Shown here piece by piece: positions 55,341 to 64,000 of a DNA stretch of 64,000 nt (position 1 is the stretch's first letter; each line of letters starts with the position of its first letter). A program made the translations under genes and the position numbers. Origin of the DNA: Ignavibacterium sp. (GTDB lineage Bacteria; Bacteroidota; Ignavibacteria; Ignavibacteriales; Ignavibacteriaceae). The stretch lies in NCBI GenBank assembly GCA_018335755.1, contig JAGXRK010000019.1, positions 1 to 64,000 of the forward strand, written 5' to 3'. The notes under the pieces were generated by a model, which worked only from the letters and a program-made list of their open reading frames with translations, was not told the origin of the DNA and made no database searches.

Positions 55341-57007
55341 TTTGCCTCCTCTGTTTGTAAGGTTAATTGTTCATCCTGATTTTGTGTATACTGGTATGGA
55401 GTATCCGAGACTGTTGGGATTTCCTTGAAGTTCTCGTGAATTGGAGGAGTATCTGTCTGCCACTCAAGAGTTTCTCCACCCCAATAGTTCTTTTCAGTTA
55501 CTTTTGCACCTTTCAGTAAAGAATAAATCAGATTTCCAAACATTAAAATAAATGCGACTACTACAATCCAAGACCCTATTGTTGATATGAAATGATATGA
55601 TGTGAATTCAGGCAGATAATCATAATATCTTCTGGGCATTCCGAGCCAACCCATTATGAACATTGGAAAATAAAGGGTGTTAAAGCCCACAAACATAAAC
55701 CAGAATGACGTTTTAGCAAGTTTTCTGTTATACATTTTGCCAAACATCTTAGGATACCAGTAATGTAGTGCAGCAAAAAATCCAAAGCCGGTTCCGCCAA
55801 ACATTACATAATGAAAATGGGCAACTATAAAAGAAGTATCGTGAACCATTATATCTATGGTAAGAACACCCTGCATTACTCCGGTTAAACCTCCAATTGT
55901 AAACTGGAATATGAATGCAAGAACATAAAGCATTGGTGTTGATAATTCAATTGAGCCTTTATATAAAGTAGCAACCCAGTTAAATACTTTAATAGCACTG
56001 GGTATTGCAACAATCATTGTCAGCAATGAGAAAACAAATTGACCTGTATCACTCATTCCGGCAGTGAACATATGATGTGCCCATACAAGTGAACCAAATA
56101 GTGCAATTGCAATGCTAGACATAGCAATAAACTTATAACCAAAGATAGTTCTCCTAGCAAATACAGGAATAATTTCAGAAACAACTCCCATTGCCGGAAG
56201 TATCATAATATAAACCGCAGGATGCGAATAAATCCAGAATAAATGCTGGTAAAGAACAGGATCACCGCCAAGAGCAGGATCAAATATTCCTATACTGAAA
56301 ATTCTCTCAAGACCAACAAGCAGCAAAGTTATACCGATAATTGGAGTTGCAAGAACCTGAATCCAGGCAGTTGCATAAAACGACCAGATAGACAAAGGCA
56401 TTTTAAACCAGGTCATTCCCGGTGCTCTTAACCTGTGAACGGTTGTAACAAAATTCAATCCTGTAAGTATGGATGAAAATCCCAGAATGAATGCTGCAAA
56501 AAGTGCAATCATAACATTCGTACCGGTTCTAACACTGTAAGGAATGTAGAATGTCCATCCGGTATCTGCCGGACCGCCCGGTAAAAGTATTGCAATAATT
56601 GCAAGTAAACCGCCGGCAACATAAAGATACCAGGAAAGTAGGTTTATTCGCGGAAATGCGACGTCCTTTGCACCTATTAAAATTGGTAAAAAGAAATTAC
56701 CAAAAACAGCAGGTAAACCGGGAATCACAAAAAGGAAGATCATTATCACACCGTGGAGTGTGAAAATAGAGTTATAAGTTTGCGGATCCATTATGGTTCG
56801 GCCGGGTGCAATAAGTTCCAGTCTCATTAAAAAGCCGAATGCAACCCCAACTATTAAAAATAATGAGAGAGAAATTAAATAAAGTAAACCGATTCGTTTA
56901 TGATCTGTAGAAAGAAGCCAGCCTAACAAACCTTTAAACTTACCCTGAAAATCTAAATAACTTGGTTCTATTCCGTTATTCCGAACCGACATAGTATCAT
57001 CAGACAT
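55337..57007 (-). CDS. coxA: Cytochrome c oxidase subunit I, A2-type
   Basis: This 556-residue subunit I has 12 helices. It includes the low-spin heme His in LHGVIMIFLF, the CuB histidines (HHMFTAGM and the helix VI His) and the heme ligands in HDTSFIVAHFHYV. Helix VI reads YSHPAVY near residue 258. The gating Glu of HPEVY is absent and the preceding YS marks the A2 group of heme-copper oxidases. It reduces oxygen to water and pumps protons. It lies 12 bp after the SCO gene and is coupled to subunit III. Confidence 0.94.
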   Translation of the reverse strand: MSDDTMSVRNNGIEPSYLDFQGKFKGLLGWLLSTDHKRIGLLYLISLSLFLIVGVAFGFLMRLELIAPGRTIMDPQTYNSIFTLHGVIMIFLFVIPGLPAVFGNFFLPILIGAKDVAFPRINLLSWYLYVAGGLLAIIAILLPGGPADTGWTFYIPYSVRTGTNVMIALFAAFILGFSSILTGLNFVTTVHRLRAPGMTWFKMPLSIWSFYATAWIQVLATPIIGITLLLVGLERIFSIGIFDPALGGDPVLYQHLFWIYSHPAVYIMILPAMGVVSEIIPVFARRTIFGYKFIAMSSIAIALFGSLVWAHHMFTAGMSDTGQFVFSLLTMIVAIPSAIKVFNWVATLYKGSIELSTPMLYVLAFIFQFTIGGLTGVMQGVLTIDIMVHDTSFIVAHFHYVMFGGTGFGFFAALHYWYPKMFGKMYNRKLAKTSFWFMFVGFNTLYFPMFIMGWLGMPRRYYDYLPEFTSYHFISTIGSWIVVVAFILMFGNLIYSLLKGAKVTEKNYWGGETLEWQTDTPPIHENFKEIPTVSDTPYQYTQNQDEQLTLQTEEAK

Positions 57008-57019
57008 ATAAAACTACCT

Positions 57020-57805
57020 TTACTTTTTAGACACATTCTTTGGTTTTCTTAAAAATACAACAGCAAATACAGCAACAAGAATAAGTATTCCTGCACCGAA
57101 AATTCTTGTAAGGTTCAAGACATAAGTTTTTCCCTGCGGATCATAACTAAAACAAAATTGAAGCACTCTTGCTATAGTTGGAGAAACTCTTCCTGCAGAG
57201 GTTTCTATTACTGCCATTTTAAAGTCGAATGGAGCTATTCCAAATCCTTTGCTGTCGGTATATGCAGGAAATAAATAGCGGCAGATTTTACCCTCTTTAT
57301 CAATAAAGATAAGTGCTCCGGAATGTAGAAAATCTTTTCCCTGTCTTTTGAAGAAAAATCCGGCAGCATCAGCCACTCTTTTTATCTCAATGCTGTCACC
57401 AGTTAAAAACCTCCAGCTTTCAGGCGGTATCTGTTTATCAACCAGCTGAAGAAAATCATTCTTTTTTGAAAATGCTAACTCCGGTGTTTCAAACTCGTCC
57501 ATACTGATGTTTATTATATTGTAATCAACACCTATTACTAAATCAGATTTGTTAACAACATCTGCAATCTCCATTAGCAGTGGGCTGCAAATACCCGGGC
57601 AGTCATAATAAACAAATGTTAATACAGTCGGCTTAGCAAGCAATTCTTTTAATGTAAACTCTACACCATTCTCATCAACAAACTTAGTATCCAGTGGTAA
57701 AAATTTACCAAGCTGTTCATCTATTCCGACTTCGATTTCATTAACTGAAGAAAAGGTATACAGTGAAGTCAGAATAAAAAATATTGTAACAAATAAACTT
57801 TTCAT
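57020..57805 (-). CDS. SCO-family copper chaperone
   Basis: This 261-residue protein has an N-terminal signal or anchor and a thioredoxin fold. The copper-binding C69-x-x-x-C73 lies in YYDCPGICSP, and the conserved His is in DFLHSGALIFID. It delivers copper to CuA of subunit II and may act as a thiol reductase. A C-terminal membrane helix (GAGILILVAVFAVVFL) tethers it. It lies immediately before the subunit I gene, in the expected assembly-factor position. It is slightly longer than many SCO proteins because of that helix. Confidence 0.9.
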   Translation of the reverse strand: MKSLFVTIFFILTSLYTFSSVNEIEVGIDEQLGKFLPLDTKFVDENGVEFTLKELLAKPTVLTFVYYDCPGICSPLLMEIADVVNKSDLVIGVDYNIINISMDEFETPELAFSKKNDFLQLVDKQIPPESWRFLTGDSIEIKRVADAAGFFFKRQGKDFLHSGALIFIDKEGKICRYLFPAYTDSKGFGIAPFDFKMAVIETSAGRVSPTIARVLQFCFSYDPQGKTYVLNLTRIFGAGILILVAVFAVVFLRKPKNVSKK

Positions 57806-57821
57806 TGCATCATATACTTAG

Positions 57822-58754
57822 TCATAAATTAATATTGTTATTCAAGTATGAATATAATAAAGACCATTCATCACTGGTCAATCTGAAAATACCTGAATCA
57901 AAACCATTAGTGTTCACATTATTGGAAACAAAGTCTATAAAATTACGTTCAAATTGTTTCCAACCATTATTTTTGACCAGAAAAGAAATTGATTTGACAG
58001 GATTTTTACTTACGGATTTAAATATCGACGCACCCCGTGAATTGTCCTGATTAATATTTCCAACAATATTTTCAATAGTGTTAGTTTTCAACTCATTTTC
58101 TTTAAGCAGTATTAACTTTGCTGATGCAACCGGTATCTGAGCCGGAAGCTGCTGACCAGCAGAAAGATTATATGTAAGATCAAGTGCTTCAAGATCGGAT
58201 TGAGAATCCTCGGGTTTGTCTGTTAAAAACGATTCCCTTATATAATGTGCAAGTGATATCTTTTCTACTGGAAGCAAATAATCATATGCAAGCATTGCAC
58301 CACCGGCAATTCCTTCCTCCAGCGTAGTATAAATTCCGGAAAGAGTTGCTCCATTTTTCCAATTCTGATTATCGGTAAAGTTTTTTGGAGCGGGATTTAA
58401 TCCCATTGCTGCCGGACCACCGCCTGCACCATTCTCACCGTGACAGGAAGAACAATTTGCTTTGTAAAGTTTTTCTCCTTCAGCAATAATTTCATCATTA
58501 GCAGATGCATAATCTAAAATATTTATTGGAGGAACACTTCTTGCCGGCTGAATTGAAAGATCACTGTCAACAGTGACTTCAGGCAAGAATGCCGGAACTG
58601 TTTGCCTGGCAATGAAATCGAGGTTACTAGCATAGTATAATCCGAGTGCAACTAATATCACAAGAAGATACGGATAAAGCAGGCCGAATAAAGCACCGGG
58701 ATTTTGCTGCACTTCCTTAATTTTCTCTTTTATCATTTGAAGGATATCTGTCAT
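57822..58754 (-). CDS. Membrane-anchored monoheme cytochrome c
   Basis: This 310-residue protein has one membrane helix at residues 22-42 (LFGLLYPYLLVILVALGLYY) and a cytochrome c domain with C101-S-S-C104-H105. A C-terminal region of about 130 residues without heme motif follows and I do not recognise it. Position between the ActF and SCO genes suggests it carries electrons from alternative complex III to the oxidase. A Met sixth ligand is likely in GGAMLAYD. The C-terminal region may be lineage-specific. Confidence 0.8.
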   Translation of the reverse strand: MTDILQMIKEKIKEVQQNPGALFGLLYPYLLVILVALGLYYASNLDFIARQTVPAFLPEVTVDSDLSIQPARSVPPINILDYASANDEIIAEGEKLYKANCSSCHGENGAGGGPAAMGLNPAPKNFTDNQNWKNGATLSGIYTTLEEGIAGGAMLAYDYLLPVEKISLAHYIRESFLTDKPEDSQSDLEALDLTYNLSAGQQLPAQIPVASAKLILLKENELKTNTIENIVGNINQDNSRGASIFKSVSKNPVKSISFLVKNNGWKQFERNFIDFVSNNVNTNGFDSGIFRLTSDEWSLLYSYLNNNINL

Positions 58755-58775
58755 AAATTTCTCATAATCAAAATA

Positions 58776-59966
58776 TTAAAGATGAAACCCGATTCCTCGT
58801 TTTAATTTTGGATCACCAATCGGAATATGATTTGCTTTTTTTGCAGTGAAGTTGAATACTAAAATTACTAGACCTGTTGCAGCAATAGGAAATACAAGAT
58901 CAATCCAGCTGAAAACATAGCCTGATTTCAGTAATTCCATATTTGGCATAACTAACCAGAATAAATCAAATAAATGCGCAAATAGTAACCATATAGCAAT
59001 GAACTTTAGTTTCTTCGGATCCATTTTAGCGGGCTGCGAAAGCAGTACAGCATAAGGAACAATAAAATGAATTATGATAAGCAAGATTGAAAACACAGCC
59101 CAGGCACCTTCCCACCTTGTTAAAAACCAGAATGTTTCTTCCGGAAGATCTGCATACCAAATTAAAAGATATTGTGAGAAAGCTATGTAAGCCCAGAAGT
59201 TAACGAAAGCAAACATTAATGCACCAAGACTATAAAGATGATCATTTGTTATCCAGGGATCAAAGAATCCACGTTCCTTAAGAAGTACAACTGCCAGAGT
59301 AACCGCAGCTAATGCAGCTATAACAGTTCCGGAAAAGTAATAAACTCCGAAAATTGTTGAGAACCAGTGAGGTTCAAGACTCATCAGCCAGTCAACAGCT
59401 GCAAATGTTATACTTAATGCAAAAACAGGAATAAAAATGGCTCCAAGTCTGATGTTTTTTGTCGTAAGTTTCTGATCTTTAGAATCATCCTGTTTTTGTG
59501 AATTTTTAATAAATCCAAAATAGAATAGAATCCAGATACCAAGGAACACAAAGGTTCTGATCAGAAAGAAAGTAAAGTTTAAATACGGTGCTTTACCGGC
59601 AAGTATTTTATCATCAGCAACTGCTTCAGTATGTGTCCAGTGGAATAAAGTATGGTTACCAATAAGAAGAGGGACAACCAAAATTAATAGAACAGGCAGT
59701 AATCCAGCAAAGAATTCCGGAATTCTTCTGAATGGGGTGCTCCAATCGGCACCGGCAACATATTCCAGTGCAATGAGAAACAGACATCCAAGTCCAATGC
59801 TTAACACCATCATAAAAGAGACAAGGTAATTAAACAATGCTCTAGAATGATCTACAAAAAAAGCTATTGCACCAAGTACAACTCCAATTGCAAGCAAAGT
59901 ATATCCTAATTTTGATAAACCGGCTGGCAACTCTTTTTTCTCAAATTTAAAATCAATTTGTGCCAT
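58776..59966 (-). CDS. actF: Alternative complex III quinone-binding subunit ActF
   Basis: This 396-residue protein has about ten membrane helices. It has the ActF-type segments DHSRALFNYLVSFMMVLSIG, LEPHWFSTIFGVYYFSG and FSQYLLIWYADLPEETFWF. ActF is a structural homolog of ActC and part of the membrane domain that may bind quinol. GGAG lies before the ATG, which overlaps the ActD-ActE stop by 14 nt. Together with neighbours ActB, ActC and ActD-E it forms the quinol:cytochrome c oxidoreductase. Confidence 0.88.
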   Translation of the reverse strand: MAQIDFKFEKKELPAGLSKLGYTLLAIGVVLGAIAFFVDHSRALFNYLVSFMMVLSIGLGCLFLIALEYVAGADWSTPFRRIPEFFAGLLPVLLILVVPLLIGNHTLFHWTHTEAVADDKILAGKAPYLNFTFFLIRTFVFLGIWILFYFGFIKNSQKQDDSKDQKLTTKNIRLGAIFIPVFALSITFAAVDWLMSLEPHWFSTIFGVYYFSGTVIAALAAVTLAVVLLKERGFFDPWITNDHLYSLGALMFAFVNFWAYIAFSQYLLIWYADLPEETFWFLTRWEGAWAVFSILLIIIHFIVPYAVLLSQPAKMDPKKLKFIAIWLLFAHLFDLFWLVMPNMELLKSGYVFSWIDLVFPIAATGLVILVFNFTAKKANHIPIGDPKLKRGIGFHL

Positions 59967-61119
59967 TGCCGCCAGTCTCCTTTTTAGCTAATTCCAGATC
60001 AGAGTCTGAAGCATTCTTAGCCCTTTGTAAAACTCTGATGTAATTAACAATAGCCCATCTTTCATCTCTTGATATCTGGGATGAATAGCCGGGCATAATA
60101 TTTTGTCCGTTTGTAATAATATGATAGATCATTCCGTCGCTGAACTCTCTTCCTCGAGTTGAATGTAAAGTTGGAGGATTCGGGAACTGCCCCTTCAGTC
60201 TGCTGTCTCCATCACCATAATCACCGTGACACGGACTGCAGAATGTAAGATACTTTTTACTGCCAAGCTCGATATTTTCTTTTGTAGGAATAAAAGGATT
60301 CATTAAAACTTCTTTTGGATTATCCACACCCATAAAAGGATAAGGAATAAAGCCTCTTGCAACTGAGCCTTCAACCGGCTTTCTCATTCCGAATCGGTCG
60401 CTAAAAAGTTCACTGGTTTTTTGAGGAGTAAGCTTATCCTGTTCCATCATCCAGTCAAAAGGAGTCATATACATAAGTTTGTTCAATAGAAAATAAGTTC
60501 CACCCGAAACAACAAGTACTGTTATGAATAGGAACATTAAAAACTTAGGCTGGAAGATCGGGTATTTTTCTGCAATAGGATAATAAACTACCTCTGTATT
60601 GACCGGGTTTAAAGACTTAAGTAATTCTTTAACTTTACTTTCATCAAACTGCACATCTGAAGATTCAATCACAACACCATAGTGATCTTTTGATACAAGT
60701 TTCATATAGTTTGTATCGTGTAGGGGATGTTTATTATCAGGAAGACGGAAAAATAATGCCAACATTAATACAACCGTCATCACTGTAGCAAGAAGTACAG
60801 TAACTTCAAATGTTACGGGAATAAATGCAGGTAATGCAAAGAAAGGTTTCCCGCCAATTACCATTGGATAATCCACCGACATTGTCCAGTACATAAATAT
60901 CAAAGCCAATGCAGCACCGGACAAACCAAATACAAGTGTAACGAATCCAAGTCGTGAAGGTTTCAGCTTCATCGCTTTATCCATTCCGTGAACAGGATAT
61001 GGAGTGTTTACATCAAAATTTTTATAACCGGCATCTGCAACTTTACCTGCTGCTGAAATTATTTCATCAGGAGATTTAAAGAGAGCGGTTATTCCGTAAA
61101 TATTTTTTTCATTATTCAT
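59953..61119 (-). CDS. ActD-ActE fusion subunit of alternative complex III
   Basis: Residues 1-185 form a DUF3341/ActD module ([14 protein letters not shown]; helices at about 57-78 and 104-125). A further helix at about 192-213 is followed by an ActE-type monoheme cytochrome c (C294-S-P-C297-H298, likely Met342 in IMPGYSS). In described complexes ActD and ActE are usually separate proteins. Here one open frame encodes both. The frame opens upstream at 61161, but the ATG at 61119 has GGAGG 8 nt before it, so I chose it (388 residues). It overlaps the ActC stop by 8 nt. Confidence 0.85.
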   Translation of the reverse strand: MNNEKNIYGITALFKSPDEIISAAGKVADAGYKNFDVNTPYPVHGMDKAMKLKPSRLGFVTLVFGLSGAALALIFMYWTMSVDYPMVIGGKPFFALPAFIPVTFEVTVLLATVMTVVLMLALFFRLPDNKHPLHDTNYMKLVSKDHYGVVIESSDVQFDESKVKELLKSLNPVNTEVVYYPIAEKYPIFQPKFLMFLFITVLVVSGGTYFLLNKLMYMTPFDWMMEQDKLTPQKTSELFSDRFGMRKPVEGSVARGFIPYPFMGVDNPKEVLMNPFIPTKENIELGSKKYLTFCSPCHGDYGDGDSRLKGQFPNPPTLHSTRGREFSDGMIYHIITNGQNIMPGYSSQISRDERWAIVNYIRVLQRAKNASDSDLELAKKETGGNGTN

Positions 61120-62488
61120 GACTCTGACCTCCGCGATGAGCAGGCTGTGCGCCATCTGCAACTGCCTTAACTTCAGAAATTGAAACCACCGGTAAAGACT
61201 TTGTAAATAGAATTACAAGCGTAAAGAACAATCCGAAACTGCCAAGTAGAATTCCTGCATCATAGAGCGTAGGTGTATAATATGCCCAGCTTGACGGCAG
61301 ATAATCTCTCGACAGCGATGTTACTGTAATTACAAATCTTTCAAACCACATACCTACATTCACAAGTATTACTACAACCATCATTACAGGAATTGACCGT
61401 CTTAATTTTCTGAACCAGAACAGCTGTGGAAATATTACGTTACAGCTCACCATTATCCAGTAAGCCCAGGCATAAGGACCAATAGCCCTGTTAATAAATA
61501 CAAATTGTTCTGCCTGAACACCGCTGTACCAGGCTATAAAAAATTCCATAGCATAAGCATAACCAACCATCATTCCCGTCGCCAGAATAACCTTGTTCAT
61601 CTTTTCCAGATGATCCATTGTTATGATGTTTTGAAGATCAAAAATTTTGCGAACTACAACAAGTACTGTTACAACCATTGCAAATCCGGAAAAGATAGCG
61701 CCTGCCACAAAGTATGGAGGGAAAATAGTCGTATGCCATCCGGGCATAATTGAAACAGCAAAGTCAAAGCTTACGATTGTGTGAACTGAAAGCACAAGAG
61801 GAGTAGCAAATCCGGCAAGCAGCATATAAGCTTTTTCATAATGCTGCCAGTGACGATTTGAATGTCTCCATCCCAAACTGAAAATTGAATATATATATTT
61901 TTTTAAACTAGAAGTTGTTCTGTCTCTTAACGTTGCAAAGTCAGGAATAAGACCAACGTACCAGAAAACAAATGATACAGTAAGATAGGTTGAAACTGCA
62001 AATACGTCCCAGATTAAAGGTGAAGTAAAATTGACCCAAAGTGCGTGCTGATTAGGATAAGGTAAAAGATAACCAGCTAACCAGGGACGGCCGGTATGAA
62101 TGACAGGGAAAATACCTGCACACATTACCGCAAAAATCGTCATAGCTTCGGCAAATCTTGCAATACCGGTACGCCATTTCTGTCTTAATAAAAATAATAT
62201 TGCTGAAATAAGAGTTCCGGCGTGACCAATACCAACCCAGAAAACGAAATTAACAATTGGGAATGCCCAGGCTACAGGCTGGTTGTTTCCCCATAAACCT
62301 GTACCATAGTAAAAGCTCAGAGCCAACGCTATAGCTCCTATCAAAAGCGCCGTACCCGAAATTGAAAGAGCAATATAGAATTTTTTGTCCGGCTTTGTTT
62401 CCATCGGGATAGCTACAAGCTCTTCAATCTCTGACAGACTTAGTCTGCCTGCAATTGCCGGAACTTCTTTGGAGTAATCAATATGCAC
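61112..62488 (-). CDS. actC: Alternative complex III quinone-binding subunit ActC (NrfD-like)
   Basis: This 458-residue NrfD/PsrC-family integral membrane protein has about ten helices. The conserved quinol-site region reads [17 protein letters not shown], and [13 protein letters not shown] and [11 protein letters not shown] are typical of ActC. It receives electrons from menaquinol and passes them to the iron-sulfur clusters of ActB. The start codon is GTG, and its G is shared with the ActB stop TAG, so the two are coupled. Confidence 0.92.
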   Translation of the reverse strand: MHIDYSKEVPAIAGRLSLSEIEELVAIPMETKPDKKFYIALSISGTALLIGAIALALSFYYGTGLWGNNQPVAWAFPIVNFVFWVGIGHAGTLISAILFLLRQKWRTGIARFAEAMTIFAVMCAGIFPVIHTGRPWLAGYLLPYPNQHALWVNFTSPLIWDVFAVSTYLTVSFVFWYVGLIPDFATLRDRTTSSLKKYIYSIFSLGWRHSNRHWQHYEKAYMLLAGFATPLVLSVHTIVSFDFAVSIMPGWHTTIFPPYFVAGAIFSGFAMVVTVLVVVRKIFDLQNIITMDHLEKMNKVILATGMMVGYAYAMEFFIAWYSGVQAEQFVFINRAIGPYAWAYWIMVSCNVIFPQLFWFRKLRRSIPVMMVVVILVNVGMWFERFVITVTSLSRDYLPSSWAYYTPTLYDAGILLGSFGLFFTLVILFTKSLPVVSISEVKAVADGAQPAHRGGQSHE

Positions 62489-64000
62489 TATGCATCCTCC
62501 GAGTGAATGTTTCTGAGTTTAGCAATGTATGTAACATTTGGTTTAACATTTAATTCTTCCATTACATAATAACCAAGTTCATGATTTCTGTATTTATGAA
62601 ATTCAGCTTCAGCGTCATTTATATCACCAAATTGAATTGCATTGGTCGGACATGCTTCCTGACAAGCTGTAACAACATCCGTTCCGCGTAACTCCCTGTT
62701 TTCTCTTATAGCTTCCGATCTTGCATCAGAAATTCTTTGTATGCAGAAAGTACATTTTTCCATAACACCTCTTGAGCGTACAGTAACTTCGGGGTTATGC
62801 AGCAATGCAAAAATTGAATTCTCCTGATAACCATTTCTGAAATGATCTCTGAAGTTGAAAAAGTTAAAACGTCTTACTTTGTAGGGGCAGTTGTTTGAAC
62901 AGTATCTTGTACCAACACACCTGTTATATACCATTTGATTAAGACCGTCGGGGCTGTGTGTAGTTGCAACGACAGGACAAACATTTTCACAAGGTGCCTG
63001 ATCACAATGCTGACACAGCATCGGCTGCAGACTAACTTCAGGTTCATCTGCAGTTCCGGAATAGTATCTGTCTATTCTCATCCACTGCATTTCCCTGCTG
63101 ACCAACACCTGATCTTTTCCAATAACAGGAACATTATTTTCAACATTACAAGCTGCAACACATTGCGAACATCCGATACATTTATTTAAGTCAATAGACA
63201 TTCCCCATTTAACACCGGTATAATCATGTTGCTTATAAACACTTTCCATTTCGGGATGGTGAGAATCTTTTATGAAGGAAGGATTGGATAAATATTGTTG
63301 AACGGTGCCTCCCTGAATAATATGCCTCTTTTTATGAATATCCTTAGTAAGTTCATCATCAAAAGCATGGTGTTCCTGAGTTGAGGCTAGTTTATATTTC
63401 TTACCCGTTTTATTGGCTGAAACACCGGAATAAATCCAATTGGATATGCCACCTTTTTTAGACATTAACACATTTGCATTAAATCCTACTCCGTTTGCAA
63501 CAGTTCCTGAAAAGTTTCTGCCATAACCTAATTCAATAGTTATTGTATCATCAGCATTACCTGCCTGCATGAACACAGGTAATTCAAGTTTCCTTCCCTG
63601 AATTTCAATTTCAATCACATCATTATCTTTTACATTCAGTGACTTAGCGGTTTTTTCAGAAATTGCCGCATAATTATCCCAGGTTATTTTTGAAACAGGA
63701 TGCGGTAACTCCTGAAGCCAACCGTTATGAGAGAATCTTCCATCACCAATGAAATAATTTTCTTTAAGTATTAAAGTAAAACTATCAGCCTGTTTTGCTT
63801 CACCATCAATAGATGATAAATTTAATGATGGAATAGCCTGTGCGGTTTCCCTTAAATTAGCAATACCGTCGTGAAGCGAACCATTCCAGAATTTCTTAAA
63901 ATCAAGTTTAGCTGTGGTAAATGGATAAACAGATGATTCCCAATTTTTCTTCAGATAATTATGATAAATATTCTCATCATAAGCATCGGATTTTCCTTCA
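62488..64000 (-). CDS. actB: Alternative complex III iron-sulfur subunit ActB (5' end beyond window)
   Basis: The frame is open from the stop at 62488 to the window edge, so about 503 C-terminal residues are visible and the start lies outside. The proximal part is the molybdopterin-oxidoreductase-like region ([27 protein letters not shown]), which lacks cofactor in this family. The C-terminal part is a ferredoxin-like domain with four cysteine clusters: [35 protein letters not shown] and CTFCIQ...CQEAC. It moves electrons from ActC towards the cytochrome subunits. A GTG at 63618 inside the frame is Val, not a start. Confidence 0.93.
   Translation of the reverse strand, partial: EGKSDAYDENIYHNYLKKNWESSVYPFTTAKLDFKKFWNGSLHDGIANLRETAQAIPSLNLSSIDGEAKQADSFTLILKENYFIGDGRFSHNGWLQELPHPVSKITWDNYAAISEKTAKSLNVKDNDVIEIEIQGRKLELPVFMQAGNADDTITIELGYGRNFSGTVANGVGFNANVLMSKKGGISNWIYSGVSANKTGKKYKLASTQEHHAFDDELTKDIHKKRHIIQGGTVQQYLSNPSFIKDSHHPEMESVYKQHDYTGVKWGMSIDLNKCIGCSQCVAACNVENNVPVIGKDQVLVSREMQWMRIDRYYSGTADEPEVSLQPMLCQHCDQAPCENVCPVVATTHSPDGLNQMVYNRCVGTRYCSNNCPYKVRRFNFFNFRDHFRNGYQENSIFALLHNPEVTVRSRGVMEKCTFCIQRISDARSEAIRENRELRGTDVVTACQEACPTNAIQFGDINDAEAEFHKYRNHELGYYVMEELNVKPNVTYIAKLRNIHSEDA

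Noticed and set aside
62488-63618. A separate 376-residue ferredoxin-like gene starting at 63618
   Set aside because: The initiation codon there is an internal GTG. The frame continues upstream without a stop to 64000 with typical ActB sequence, so it is the C-terminal part of a longer protein.

Overview
The window is AT-rich, protein-dense DNA from a free-living, respiring Gram-negative bacterium. It most resembles the Ignavibacteria branch of the Bacteroidota/Chlorobi group. This rests on the many secreted proteins ending in the type IX secretion (T9SS) type A sorting domain with its NYPNPFNP signature, a PorV/PorQ-family protein, TonB-dependent and other beta-barrel proteins, and an alternative complex III plus heme-copper oxidase locus. 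I see no rRNA, tRNA, CRISPR array, prophage or plasmid gene. The assignment is inference from gene content, not from a marker gene.

Layout. Positions 1-311 hold a 74-bp tandem repeat. Positions 312-2726 are a small metabolic operon (UroD-like, NUDIX, HAD). Positions 2894-7457 encode envelope proteins: a collagen-like hexaheme lipoprotein, a Wzi-like barrel, a small unknown protein and a DUF3078 protein. A roughly 210-bp MITE-like element follows, then a HerA-like ATPase. A histidine kinase/response regulator pair lies at 9457-12581. A five-gene operon at 13358-17883 (DUF3108, PAP2/inositolphosphotransferase-like, two NAD-dependent SDRs, CPBP protease) looks like a lipid or envelope-glycolipid pathway. 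Positions 18189-34312 are rich in T9SS cargo and outer membrane proteins: a nucleotidase, an Omp85-type barrel, an M19 dipeptidase with the sorting domain nested near its N-terminus, an M23 peptidase, and a PorV / giant surface protein / TonB receptor operon. A second, inverted MITE copy sits at 23749-23961.

Positions 34453-45192 read as peptidoglycan turnover and amino-sugar salvage: SGNH hydrolase, MurQ, a NagB/PIG-L fusion, a Tat-exported dipeptide epimerase, an amidase-like lipoprotein and a GHL10 (DigH-like) glycosidase. Two more large T9SS proteins follow, one a subtilisin-like protease.

Positions 51490-64000 are one minus-strand respiratory locus. In transcription order it encodes ActB (5' end outside the window), ActC, an ActD-ActE fusion, ActF, a membrane cytochrome c, SCO, oxidase subunits I, III, IV and II, heme O synthase and an eight-helix cytochrome c. 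Alternative complex III would oxidise menaquinol and pass electrons through the cytochrome c domains to an A2-type oxygen reductase. SCO and CtaB supply copper and heme.

Several starts were moved from the longest open frame to a downstream codon with a better ribosome-binding site. Each case is stated in its entry.
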